Assembly (NCBI GenBank): GCA_905221605.1
Contig: CAJNDS010002767.1
Span: 1 to 47,500 of the forward strand
Reading direction: 5' to 3'
DNA from: Symbiodinium natans
Taxonomy: Eukaryota > Sar > Dinophyceae > Suessiales > Symbiodiniaceae
DNA length: 47,500 nt
Shown: one piece after another, positions 11,029 through 21,470 of the stretch
How positions within the stretch are numbered: the first letter of the stretch is position 1
Layout of the letters: every line of letters starts with the position of its first letter
The notes under the pieces: generated by a model
Databases searched by the model: none
The model's input: only the letters and a program-made list of their open reading frames with translations
What the model was told of the DNA's origin: nothing
Position numbers and translations under genes: made by a program

Positions 11029-12398
11029 TTAGCATGCGCTGAAGGCTTGAGGATGTGGCTTCGCCTGTGCTGCCGACAGTTCCCGTGGGAGCTTGGATTT
11101 GGTCCGCTTCGGGTGCTGCGCGTGGGTCTTGATGACGAGGTTCTTGCCTAGGCTGGGAGCGCATGTTGCGCAAGGCGCAAGGTACCCGAGGAGGTGCCCC
11201 GCTTCAGCAACTTCAGCCCAGCCGCTGGAGTGGTGGACGACAGCTGCTGACCCAGCAGCCGGGAATTTGGAGACAGCGGCCTGCTGCACCAGAGATTGCT
11301 TGTCCTCCAGCACCTGGAGAACAGGAGCAAAAATCAGGAGGAGAGGAGGTGCGGGCTTCTTGTTCATGGAGCCTAAACGTTCGCCGCCTTGCGGATGACG
11401 GAAGCAGCGATCTTGGCGAAGACTTCAATGAAGTTAGTCAGCATGTCGCTGAGACGGTTTAAGGTGCTCCTCCGATCTCGGGGATTGACAATTTGGGGTT
11501 GAACGTTTATACATCAACAGCGTTTCTGACTGCATTCCGCCTGATTCTGTGCAGACTTCTCAAAATGGAAGCCCCAGTCGGCCCAGGCGCAGTGGAGGGA
11601 CGACCTCGATGAGCTTGTATCCAAAGCACTTGATCAGCTCGACGGGGGAATCAATCGTGGCACAGTGCACCAGCTCTCTGCCCAAACCAAATACGGCCTC
11701 CGGACATACAAAGTGACCCACTGCGAAATGCGAAATACACATGTGACCAATGTGACTCAGAACCAACTGAGACTGACAGTGCTTTATGCCATTACTGCAG
11801 GCCGAGTCCGGCACGCATCTTTCAAAGTATGCCACAATGTCCACTACGCCCATCCATGCCCTCCAGCGCTGTACAGTGTAAGTAAGTGCGTTTGGGAATG
11901 GCTGGCCTTGATGGGCTTGATGCCAAATTCCACTGCTGTCTTCAGTGGCTCCGGCCAGCTGAGAGCCGTTGTCCCGAAGTTGAAGTCGAAGAGAGTGCAG
12001 GTTTGGCCCATGAGTCTCACCTCTTTCCGCGCACAGAGAGGTGGCCGGGTTCAGGGGGCCCGTGATCAACACGATTGCCTGCTTCGGGCAGCGACATTCA
12101 TTCCGGGCGTCGGGTGTCAGTCCTACTAGCAGGACAAGGCCCACCAAACCCTAAAACCCCGCGGCCGCCCCGAAGCACACCCCAAACAACGTTCGAAGCT
12201 AGACTGGGGAGTTGAGCTGGACAAACCAAACCCTCTCACTTTCGAAACCTCACCAGACCTTTCGAACACGTTAATGTGCCTGAACATCCCTGGTCTCTCG
12301 GACTCTCGGAGCCAGACCCAGCACTTCTGCCGGCCCCAGTCGACGTCCAGGCCATTCGAATCCACAGACATGGAGGGCCACCTGATTGATCCACCCAC
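11029..12398 (-). CDS. Multi-exon gene, unknown function
   Basis: Candidate minus-strand blocks in order: about 12370-12260 (LDVDWGRQKCWVWLRESER), about 12120-12030 (CPKQAIVLITGPLNPATSL), about 12012-11900 (CTLFDFNFGTTALSWPEPL, TAVEFGIKPIKA), about 11700-11565 (HCATIDSPVELIKCFGYKL), about 11470-11379 (RLSDMLTNFIEVFAKIAAS) and 11313-11029 (VLEDKQSLVQQAAVSKF to a TAA). The last two join in frame across a 65-base intron whose acceptor has a long pyrimidine tract and ends TTCTCCAG at 11314. Third positions are mostly G or C. The C-terminal tail is basic (HPKRTKSK). No domain is recognised. It may be two genes, and the frame jumps between the 12.1 and 11.9 kb blocks are not resolved. Confidence 0.42.
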
Positions 12399-12428
12399 AT
12401 GTCTGCAGTGTAGCCGGCAAGCTAGTGA

Positions 12429-13597
12429 CTAGTCAGTGGCCTCTCTCCATCGGGGTTGCTGAAGGAAGTGGCAAAACGCGCCGTTTTTGTTGAATGTTTG
12501 TTTGTAGTAGGCACCTTGAGGAACGGGATGCTGAAGATGTGCACGCTTCGGGGTCACAAGGTTGGCTAGTTTTGATTGGGGGAATGGAGGTTGCTGGAGG
12601 TTGGTAAGTTGGAAGAGATGGTGGACAATTGATGGTATGCTGGTCAAGAAAATGCTTGGCGATCTGGTGAGGACATGGTATACGGCGGGAGATTGTTGTA
12701 CTAACAGACATGTTGAGGGAATCAAAATCGTGTTGATGTGCATGTGCGGGGCCATATGCAAAAAACCTCAGTTCATTCTGACATAGCACGAAGACTCCGC
12801 AAAGGAAGCCGTCATCCGCTCCAGACGGGCCGAAAGAGATACTCTAGGTCAGAAGACATATGAAAAGATTGAAGATAATCACATGACCGACCAAACTATA
12901 AAAAATGCTGAAGGGACCTGTTCTCATCACAGCCAGCATTCCAGTCGGTAAAGCCACCTGCAAAACTCAGGGCTCTTGAAAGAGGGGGTAATGGGTAGTT
13001 CCGTAGGGCTTCCACAGCATGGGATTGTTTGAAGTGCTTCGGATTGTACGAGCTGGTTTAATTAATGACTGCGCATGCTGCGCCGATTCAGGTTTGGAGG
13101 TATGCTCTGGAAGAAAGAGTGGGGGCTCTTGAGCGAATGCATTTTGACTCTGTAACTCTTGCACTATATATGTCGCTCGGCGTCCGGCCGACAGGCGTCT
13201 GGAACAAACAAACCAAGATCTGGTCTACATCCTTCTCCTGTCTGGGCCCGCGGCCAAACCCATGTGGGGGAGACTGAATTCGGGTCTTAAGGCTCCCGCC
13301 AGCACAACAGACGAGCACGGAAGAACACTGAAAAGGTACACACTGAAGGCCTTGGCTTTCGCCCACTGCAAGCACCGTTTTTTTTCTGAGGCAAAAGAGA
13401 TCTTTATGGGTCGGGTGCTCGCCTGTGTTTTTCGGCTGACCCGCGGTTGCATTCCATATCTGCACCCCGACCATGAGGACCGGAAACTCCGAGATGCATC
13501 GCTCGGACTGCCGACGTGCACGTCCCGTGGGTTGGGTCGGCGATAGCCCTCCAGCAAAAGAACGAAGGCAGAGCCTAGGTAGCTTCTATTGCTGGTC
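12429..13597. other. Unassigned, possible minus-strand exons
   Basis: Two overlapping minus-strand frames are open at 12429-12789. One ends in GAYYKQTFNKNGAFCHF before a TAG and might be a C-terminus. From 12800 to 13597 frames overlap on both strands and none stands out. No repeats were seen. Confidence 0.25.
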
Positions 13598-15938
13598 ACA
13601 GCCACGGAGGAGGATGTCCACAGCCATCTCGACCGAGTCGATGACAGTGTTGGCGACGAAGCTGACCTAAGGGAAGGCAGAGGGCTTGCGGCTTGCGGTG
13701 CCGATTCTTGGGTCTGAAGTGATTGAGAACACAAACTGTTATGGGACACTGAGACTGGCCCTCCACTATTTCCACCAAACAAGCCTGGCAGGGCCTACCA
13801 CTGCGTACGAGGGCGGCACAAAACCTAAACCCAGCAATCATGTCTGGATCGCAGACAGCATCCCACCCTATACAAGTACAGCAGCTTCCTGACCACGGAG
13901 CACAAGCTTAACAAGGGGCCTCCGGGTTCCCCGACCTGATCCTCGGCTGCTTCGTACGCGTCCCCCAAAGCGTCGCCCACCAGACCCGTGCCTTGGATTA
14001 TGGGTTTGATTGGACCCGGGGAAGTATCGCGGCGGCGACGGCAGAGTTCACACGCCTTCCTGTTCCGACATGTTCCAGTCTTCGAGCTTTCGAGTCTTCG
14101 AGAGCATGAAGGTCCGAGGTGCCATCTGTAGCCACATCCACAACGTCATCCACGATGGGGATCTGTGCTCGAGGTGCGGGAACAATTAATCAGCATCAAT
14201 GACGGAGCGCTGCCAAGCACAAATAAGCCGCCTTTCCTCACACTTAGGAATTCCGTGGGCCTTGGAGGACACGGCCGAGTCAAGAGATGTTGCCCGTGAC
14301 TTGCCGGTGGCATTGGACCTTTGGGGCTTCATCTTGAGCTCACACAACGGGCATACTTGCATACTGCAAGATGCATGAAGACAGCACGTGGATTGAGAAT
14401 TCTCTGAATCTTTTCTTTGTAGGTCCTAGTCGGTCCCAGGGACCTCTGTGATGCCTGCGCACTTCGCTGGAAGAGCTGAGTCCTGGCGTTGCTCATATCC
14501 TCGCCAGCCTCAGTGGGGCTACATCTCCACAAAAACTTCGGGGTTTTGATCAACATATATGCTATGAAAAACCTTGCAAAACACCCGGCTTCGCGTTTCA
14601 AACCAAAGGAGTTAGGGTTTTCGACCAGCATGTGCTGGCCTTCACCTCGCCGCCTGGTCGTCGCTCCTGCACGAATGCGTGCTTCTCCCGCTGGTAGTTG
14701 TGCTTGTGGAGGACTTTCCTTACTTGGGCAGGGAGATCTACATGTTGCTTCTGACTGGAAGACTGGAAGACTGCCCTCAGGACTCACGAGCCATGCTTCT
14801 TCAAGACCTTCGTGGCCTTTTGGGTGCTGGCCTCCTCTTGTGCCTTCAACTCCGCCGCCGAGGGGCTGGCCTGTTGGTGCTGGAGTCAAGGACTTATGTG
14901 GTCGAAAATGCCCGACTTGTCAAGTGTCTGGTGTAATTTACGAACGAAGACAATACGCCAAAGGGTTACAATTGGTGCAGACATGTTCAGGCCTGGCTGG
15001 CCGTCTGGCTGCGCTTCCACTCGCTCAAGCTGTGGATCTCGATCTGCTGGAGCTCCACGATCGTCCTGGGTTGGGCTCACCGTCATTCTTGGGACTCGGT
15101 TCAGTATACTCACTGAGCAATACCACGCAAAGCCAAACACTTCTCAAGATGCAACCCAGGGGCTCCAACTGGGCCACCTGTTTGGGGAGTCTCTGCTTCA
15201 GGTGTGTAGCAGTGTTGAGTATGTTAGCAGCAGCATCTAAGACAAAACCAAGAAGCCGCTTGGCTTTGGGAACGTGTGGGTATCCTTACAGATGTGGAAG
15301 TGGAAGTGTGGTAGAACAAAGGATGTGGAACAAAGGATTCAACGATGGCAGAACAAGCTGGCGTATCTGTTAGCAGTTTGTTGCCTAGCGCAATTTAAGA
15401 AGCTCCATGGGAGCTCTTTGAGAGCATCCCAGCTCGTCTCGCCTTTCCTCCTCTTCAACAAAGTGAACAACCATTGCATAGTCCTAATATTGCCTTGACA
15501 CGGACATCCAAAGACAACCCTCCCCAATAGAACTCACCCACCTTAAGCATCAAGAACTCGAGGTTGGCCCCGAGCTGACCAAGGCCATGACGGCCTGATG
15601 CGTTCGTGCTGTTGTCCTCGGTTGCTTGTTTGGGCTTCGGGTGAAATTCTAGGACGAGGACACGTTGGGACACCCTCAACCTGAGGAAAGGCATGGCACT
15701 GCATGGACTGCATGGACAGGTCGACGCCGCAATCCAGATGGTATATGGCATTATAAAGCCCTGGGCTTTGAGGATCGGGTTTTGCGGGTCCCATGCGGGG
15801 AGCGTCCAAATCCGGTATGCCAATCGCCTCGTGGAGGTCGTGCTCCTGAGCTTTCGTGATGCTGGCGAGCACTTCTTTGGATGTGACTGGCCCTTTCTGC
15901 GTGGGTTTGAGCTGGTTCGGCTCGTTTTTGAGAACGTC
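13598..15938 (-). CDS. Possible coiled-coil protein gene, many short exons
   Basis: A run of hydrophilic minus-strand blocks with strongly G/C-ending codons: 15938-15720 (DVLKNEPNQLKPTQK, SKEVLASITKAQEHDLHEA), 15665-15542 (EFHPKPKQATEDNSTNASG, donor GTGGGT), about 15480-15395 (VVHFVEEEERRDELG), 15236-15175 (ANILNTATHLKQRLPKQV), 15065-14993 (TIVELQQIEIHSLSEWKRSQ), about 14877-14788 (AAELKAQEEASTQKATKVL), 14754-14646 (DLPAQVRKVLHKHNYQREK, donor GTGAAG), about 14345-14230 (MKPQRSNATGKSRA), about 14171-13872 (LVGDALGDAYEAAED) and 13674-13598 (VSFVANTVIDSVEMAVDIL to TAG). The E/K/Q/A-rich middle predicts helices and coiled coil. Blocks 14788 and 14754 join in phase over only 33 bases. Family unknown; the last two blocks could belong to a separate gene. 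Confidence 0.45.
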
Positions 15939-16020
15939 TATCTAAACAAGCTTCATGTCGTCGAAGCCGAGATCGCAACAGAAACCCAACGCAGCCATCA
16001 TGTTGCACTGCTTTTAATAA

Positions 16021-16134
16021 ATAGACACCCCCCCCCCTCCCGCAACAAATTTGGACCCTCTATAAACGCGTGGCGCAGCGACCCCCCCAAACAAATGGGG
16101 GGGGGGGGGGGGGGGGGGGGGGAGCCCCCCCCCC
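16021..16134. repeat. Facing C- and G-homopolymers
   Basis: A C-rich run at about 16027-16041 is followed by 26 consecutive G (16097-16122), then AG and ten C (16125-16134). The G and C runs can pair into a hairpin and the G run can form quadruplexes. Such tracts are prone to assembly and read error, so the exact lengths are doubtful. Confidence 0.8.
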
Positions 16135-16149
16135 AGGGCCTCCTTAAGG

Positions 16150-16530
16150 CCTGAAGCTTCTCAAGCCTTAGCCCTCAACCCTGAACACAAACCCTTGAAA
16201 AAACAATCATCCGGAAAAAACATGTGCATTATAGAGGGTGACCAGACAAACTTACTAAAGGCAGTTCGGCCGGCCCGTGGGCTACCCATCACGAAATTTG
16301 TTTGGGGCCTCGTTTCGTAATGAAATTCCATAGGGCTTTACATGGAACTGGCCGGGCTTAGCTTTCTGGATTCTCCGGGCTCTGGCTCTTTAAGATTCCT
16401 GGAGCCCAACACCCTCAGGGCTCAAGCCTTACTGCGTAAGCCCTTAACCCTAAAAACACAAACCCTTAGAAAAAAAGCCGTCCGGAAAAATACTTGTGAT
16501 TATAGGGTGTTACACCAACAAACTCGGTTC
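16150..16530. repeat. Direct repeat pair of about 100 bp, telomere-flavoured
   Basis: Two diverged copies share the order CTCAAGCCTTA, CCCTCAACCCT or CCCTTAACCCT, ACACAAACCCTT, a run of A, then TCCGGAAAAA, TGT or TTGTG, ATTATAG, GGGTG and ACAAACT (about 16156-16250 and 16419-16530). A partial third copy (ACTTGTGATTATACACCC) follows at about 16550. The copies embed degenerate CCCTAAA-like units. They could be old subtelomeric repeats or remains of a mobile element; no terminal inverted repeats were seen. Confidence 0.55.
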
Positions 16531-16593
16531 GCAGAACAAATTTTCGAAACTTGTGATTATACACCCTAGTTCTATTAAAGTCAGTGCAACATT

Positions 16594-17135
16594 ATGGTGT
16601 CACGCAGGGAGGCGATCATGTATGCCAGGATGGCGGTGCTGCAACTTAAATGGCACGTAATTCCGTCTACTGCGGCAGGCATCCAGCTACTATACGGACT
16701 TGCCGGCCGCACCCGGCGGCTTGCCGACACTATTAGACCGTGAGTGGACGTTCACATCAAGGAGCGGAAGTGAATCTTCCTGGAAGCGGACAACTGAAAG
16801 CTGCGAGGCCACACCCCAGTCCCTGGACCTTGAACCCCTATACAGCCCTACAAGATCCTACACACGCTGACTTTGCACTTGGACGTCGGCAGGCGCAAAG
16901 GGGAGTTTCGAAAAACTATGAAAAACTAGGCAAAACAACATGCTGCGCCTCATCGCAGTTGGCATTGCAGATCCACAGAGCTACACGTGCGCGGGACCGT
17001 TCCGAGGCTGCGAGCTTTGAGAGCATGGGGTTTTGGAAGATGTGGGGTTGGGCACTGAAAGTCAAGATCCATCTCATGCTGAAGCAAGGTGAAGGCGAAG
17101 AAAACATCAAGCAAACTTGGTTGGATACGTTGTGA
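16594..17135. other. Coding-like region, strand unresolved
   Basis: Both strands look coding. Plus: ATG at 16594 opens MVSRREAIMYARMAVLQLKW and runs to a GTGAGT donor-like site at 16740; a second plus frame continues to a TGA at 17133-17135. Minus: VDGITCHLSCSTAILAYMI (about 16690-16600) and ILTFSAQPHIFQNPMLSKL (17076-16913), the latter preceded by a good acceptor (ACCTTGCTTCAG). Third-position G/C is similar for both. Minus agrees with the neighbours. Confidence 0.3.
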
Positions 17136-17268
17136 CCTTTACGCTCACCAAGACAACCTGAAGAGCCCCTGCCTTTTGAGTTGTGAAGAGCGGGGGAACC
17201 ATGGTGTAAGGGTCCAAAATAGGCCGGTGAGGCCGTGGCATTCGCGCCTGTTGCCAGAAAAAACTCAG

Positions 17269-18170
17269 CTAGGCTTCGAGGGCTAGACTTTTCGTCGTGA
17301 ATATCCGCAGGCTCGGACGGAATATCCAGAGGTTAGGTGACCAAGGCTCCAAGTTTTTCATGATGCTCTGCTCAAGGGTCTCGTTGGTAACGTTGCTGAT
17401 GTTGGTGGCGTTGTTGCCTCTGCGGTCGCTTCGAAGATTCAACACATACTGTAACATACTGCAAAGACCCGGAGCAACCAAACGTCCTCAGCCTCGTGAA
17501 GGCATGTCGCAGGGTTCAGACTGAGCCATGCCATGATCAGCCATGTCCCTAAACTTTCCGAAACGCTGAGACGTGCTCCGACCGTGATTTGCATCCCCCA
17601 TCGTGCAGTTCCTGCTCCAACATGCTCCTAAAAATCTTTAGGCCTTGACCGAAACAATTCAACCGCGACACCCTCCGTCAAGTCGAAGGGGACATCCCGG
17701 AGATTTTCAGTTTCGTCGATGGTTGCCGCACGGGTCTCTGCCTCCAGAGTCACATTGAGTACAGTACTGGGACAGTTGTTCTGCCATGCCTGGCGTTTTT
17801 ATGCATGCTCAAGGCTTAAGACCTGAAAGGACACGCGAAGTTAATGGTCTGCTGCTGCCTTCGAGGGCTCGAACTTTTACAATAAGGTTGCAGCAAAAGG
17901 CCGCCGCAGCTAGAGCCTTCTTATTGTTGCCTCCAACTCTCACTCCCATTCCCTGCCTTCACGGCCAACAGCGAAGGCGCCGAAGCGGCAGCTGCACAGT
18001 TGGATCCCGCGCAATGCGGCACTGATCCTGCCTGGACAAAATGAAGACCTGGGAAGCAGCGTTGAACGGTAGAACCGTCAAGAAGGCATTCGGGTGGTTT
18101 CTCGGGAGTCCAATTGCACTCGTGATTTCTGATGGGAGTGTGGGGATGCAGCTTGACACTTAATGGCACA
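17269..18170 (-). CDS. Possible extracellular, N-glycosylation-rich protein
   Basis: Minus-strand blocks: about 18140-18040 (SEITSAIGLPRNHPNAFL), 17795-17640 (NVTLEAETRAATIDETENL, then DVPFDLTEGVAVELF, ending at TAG) and 17481-17269 (GNNATNISNVTNETLEQSI to TAG). The last block packs four N-x-S/T sequons (NAT, NIS, NVT, NET) into about 12 residues and the middle block starts with another. That would fit a secreted or surface protein, but no signal peptide or membrane span is visible. The acidic composition and G/C-ending codons favour this strand. Exon joins were not solved. Confidence 0.38.
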
Positions 18171-18542
18171 GTGAGATTCTTAATGCAACGGCAGCAAAGA
18201 GGCCGCAAGCAAAATGACGAGACAATACGTTTGGAACAAGGCACGCAGGAGTAGGGTCAGAGACCAAACGGTTGGGTTGGCCAGCCACCTTGCAGGGGCC
18301 GCTTATGGCAGTCGTGCTTATCATGAAGTAGTCATGCATATCAAAACAGAACAAAACCTCGACACGCCATAAAAAACTTAAGGGATGTTCAACTATTTCA
18401 AATCCCGCCCACATGGCCCAGAAAGTAGACGGCACCCAGACCCAAATCAAGACTTGAGCCGAGGCTGCGGGGGCCCGACTTCGAACATGCTAGGGCTTGC
18501 CGTGGCTTGTTTGCTTTGGCATTCGGCAGAATCCAAGTTAGC

Positions 18543-19000
18543 CTAAGTATGGCCCATCTGCCGGACACCGGAAGGCTGCAGGTTTTGGAGCCATGCCCGA
18601 AGAGACGAGTCCCAAGAAAGCACAGCGGAGCCCACGTTGCACCCTAAACTGGAGAACGCGCTGGAAACCCCCTGTGAGGACATGTAACTTCGTGACAGCT
18701 TTCCGGCTTTGAAAATGTCGGGTATAACGAGAAAAAGTGAGCCCAAAATGACTGTTGTCCCTCGCAGCTGTCGAAGATTTATTGTAATTTGGGAAGCACC
18801 TCCAGGCCCAACTTTTTGGAAGGTGCGGATAGAAGCAAACCTCTCAGGAAAGAGCCTGGCACCAAAACCACTACAACTTTGACCCCGAAAAACTGAAAGG
18901 GGATTCTTCCGGGAGCTGATCCTAGGAAGCCTTTTCTGGCTTGTATCCGGCTTCGTAAAGAACTCAGGCCCTAATATTACGTCACAGGATTTGGGCGGAT
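18543..19000 (-). CDS. Long open frame, coding status doubtful
   Basis: A minus-strand frame of about 170 codons ends at a TAG at 18543-18545 and contains GGASQITINLRQLRGTTV and KAGKLSRSYMSSQGVS. Third positions are not clearly biased and no motif is seen. It is listed because it is among the longest motif-free frames in the region. It could be a chance frame. Confidence 0.2.
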
Positions 19001-19033
19001 ACTGCCGGATACACCAAAGAACTACCAAAGACC

Positions 19034-19733
19034 TCAATGAAAGGCTGTGCAAGGAAAGCAACATTTTTCATGCACCAGCTTGTGGGGCACCAGTGACATC
19101 TCAAACATCCTCTTGCTCGTGCCTCGAAACTGTGCGAAACTGTCCAGGAGACCCACACTGCCGACCATGCTGCTCGATGGACAATGCTGTCTCAAATGCT
19201 GTCAAGGGACTTGGTCCGCCATTGGCCGCTGCCCCAGGAGTTGCTGGCCCAGTTCCAGTCTTCCTCTGGCTCGGCTTTTGCCCAGGTGCCGGACCACGAA
19301 GCTGCGTCCTCGTGGAGACACACGCCCAAAAGCACGAAACTGATGAAACGAACATCAACTTATCGCCCATTTTCTTTGATTTCGCCGGCATGATCATGGA
19401 CTCAATCAAAATCTCTCAAGTCCGCGGCTCCTTCTCCTTCTTCGTGGCGGAGGCTGGCCACTCCCCTCCGGGCTCCCGCTTCGCAGCCCCTGGCAATCCC
19501 ACAGCTGCCTGCTCCGTTCAGCCCAGCTGAAGCCAAACTTAACATCCGGTGCCTAGAACGTCCTCCTCATCGGTGATGCCGCCTTCGTCTCCTTGACCAC
19601 CACTCCAGCGATCTCAGTCTGAAAGTTTGAAAGGGGCTGGAAGCAAGACAGGCGAGTAGGCTTCGACATTTCCCAGGGCTTGGTGACGTGGATAGCGTGG
19701 AAAGGATTCAGGATAAGGTCTGAGTTCAGTAGA
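19034..19733 (-). CDS. Multi-exon gene, tryptophan-rich segment
   Basis: Minus-strand blocks: 19733-19553 (NPFHAIHVTKPWEMSKPT, TEIAGVVVKETKAASP), about 19520-19430 (two competing frames, one R/S-rich), about 19305-19210 (SWSGTWAKAEPEEDWNWAS then SWGSGQWRTK) and about 19180-19034 (MVGSVGLLDSFAQFRGTSK, MFEMSLVPHKLVHEK, to TGA). The third block spaces W and G regularly (WSGTW, WNWASNSWGSGQW). Codons are mostly G/C-ending. No family is recognised. Block 19430-19520 is ambiguous and the exons may not all belong to one transcript. Confidence 0.35.
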
Positions 19734-19997
19734 GACACACTATAGTAGAGTAGCCAGACGGGCCAGACGAGAAGGGCCCTTGCTGCGAAAAGCCCTCTTC
19801 CACTCGACACACTGGAACATTGGCGGACAGGACCATCCACCAACGATATTTCGCAACTCCAACACGACAAGATCATCCACCCAAAATCCAACCAATGCTG
19901 GAAACAATGAACTCAAAACTTGGCTTCGCGACCCCGAAGCTTGTAGCAAAATACAAAAATTGGGTTCGAGTCCGGGTACTTAATTGCGGAATCTCAT

Positions 19998-20380
19998 TCA
20001 CAGGAGTCTACGGCCTGTACGGCCTGTCATCTTGAGATGGCACATCTCGATGTAGTGTTGCAGCCCAGCGTCACTTGTCGCGCCACCACGTGCCCCCGCG
20101 TGATTCCTTCCGATTGTGCCGCGACACCGAAGCACCGCTGAAGCGCCCTCCTGCACCACAAAATGGAGCCCTTCGACTGTCTGGCGCAGTGTATTGCGAT
20201 CCATGTTTACTCCCATCATGCGATCTGATCAATGCTTCAGTACATTTCAGTACTGCTTCTGTGACCAACAGTCGCTTCTGCCATTTGGCACAGCTCCTTG
20301 AGTTGGTGCACGCCCCCCCCCCTCTTCTCGAGGACCGTTACGCTTGCCCCTTGGAAGTTGACCATGAGGGACTCCCAGGA
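19998..20380 (-). CDS. Two-exon coding block, unknown function
   Basis: The first block (20380 to about 20240) follows an AG acceptor and reads WESLMVNFQGASVTVLEKR, then GGGVHQLKELCQMAEAT. The second (about 20224-19998) follows a CAG acceptor and reads MMGVNMDRNTLRQTVEGLHF, then VVQEGASAVLRC, ending at TGA. Both are mixed charged/hydrophobic sequence with mostly G/C third positions. No domain is recognised. The join between them was not placed in phase with certainty. Confidence 0.4.
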
Positions 20381-20693
20381 CTTTTTTTAGGAAGCCCCTA
20401 CAAACTTCGAGGGACCACAACCCCTGAAGACTTAGTGAAACCAAAAGCCCAGAAGGTTAACATTTCAAAGGCCCTTAAACGCCCCTAGAATCTCCCCGAG
20501 CTCTCTGTAGGTAACCTTCGATGGGCCTTGTTGCTGTTCGGGCCGTGCCGAGGCAGTCGACATGCAGTGTTTACAACTACAATATTTCCACAGAAGTTCC
20601 TGATCAGCAACTATAAGGCCCAAACAAAAGACGTAAGTCTTGAAACGCGGGGTTCAACTGTCAGATCCATGCAGGTCGCGGCCCGCCTTAAGC

Positions 20694-21400
20694 TAACACC
20701 TAAGCCCGAAATTCAAGAGGGCAGGGCTGGTGTCCTTGGTTACGACTGGGGTGGACCCGGATTGAGACAACCTCGTTGTCCTCCTGCAAAGCGTCTCAAA
20801 CAATGCGGATTCATACGAGCAGTTTAGCTAGGGGCCCATGGCAAAGTTTCGGTAGAGGTGCTACCCACTTCATCACAAGCCGTAGTGTCACGTGACAAGA
20901 TTGCACGTGACGTGTGGCATTCTCCTACCTGCCGCTTCCTTTCAGTCGTTGCGATTTGCTCGAGATTTCCGACAGCCTCACGTATATGAACCGAAATGGA
21001 TGCATGTGGCAGAGGGCCGGCCTACAAACGCAGCACCTGAAACACTGAGCGTTCATCTCAAAGCCTCCCGTCGTGGCCACACACCCCCAAGCCCAGCCCA
21101 CGTACCGAGATTTTACCGGACTCTAAGACTCCAAGACACGATCCCACACGTCCCTCAGCCAGCGGCCTCTTTCATGGAGTAGCGGAGGGTGCGTGAAATC
21201 TGGTCCTGGAACATGTGGACCTCGGGCAACTTTTCAAGAATGGCTTTTGCAATCCTTGCTTGGGGCGAGTGGGTTTGAAACTGCACAGAAGTTATGGGTC
21301 GAACGACGACTTCAGGCTTCAATTCTCGCTTGGTAGGCTTGAAGGTGTTGGGGCGAGGCCAGCAGTGTTAAACAAAGCTATACGGCAAGACTCATCGCTG
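20694..21400 (-). CDS. Coding blocks, unknown function
   Basis: The clearest block runs from about 21390 to a TGA near 21160: NTFKPTKRELKPEVVVRP, QARIAKAILEKLPEVHMFQ, ISRTLRYSMKEAAG. It is about 70 codons, charged and helix-prone. A second block (about 20822-20694, after a CCCTAG acceptor) reads YESALFETLCRRTTRLSQS, then VVTKDTSPALLNFG. Between them a short frame holds NAQCFRCCVCRPALC, faintly like half of a LIM finger, but no partner CxxC was found. Function unknown. Confidence 0.4.
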
Positions 21401-21470
21401 CAGAAGGCTCATGCCTGGCCTGGACCGCGTTGATGATGCCCTGCTTTGTGAGGCCTGCGTACATGCCATT

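Noticed and set aside
14489-15373. A 294-codon plus-strand open frame
   Set aside because: It runs antisense to several charged, codon-biased minus blocks (TIVELQQIEIHSLSEW, DLPAQVRKVLHKH). Its own composition is cysteine-, serine- and arginine-rich, as expected of an antisense shadow.
19955-19985. GGGTTCGAGTCCGG, a perfect tRNA B-box/T-loop match
   Set aside because: No A-box, anticodon stem or acceptor pairing could be built around it.
20985-21110. NAQCFRCCVCRPALC as a LIM zinc finger
   Set aside because: Only the second half resembles LIM, the usual His is Asn, and no upstream CxxC partner is present in any frame.
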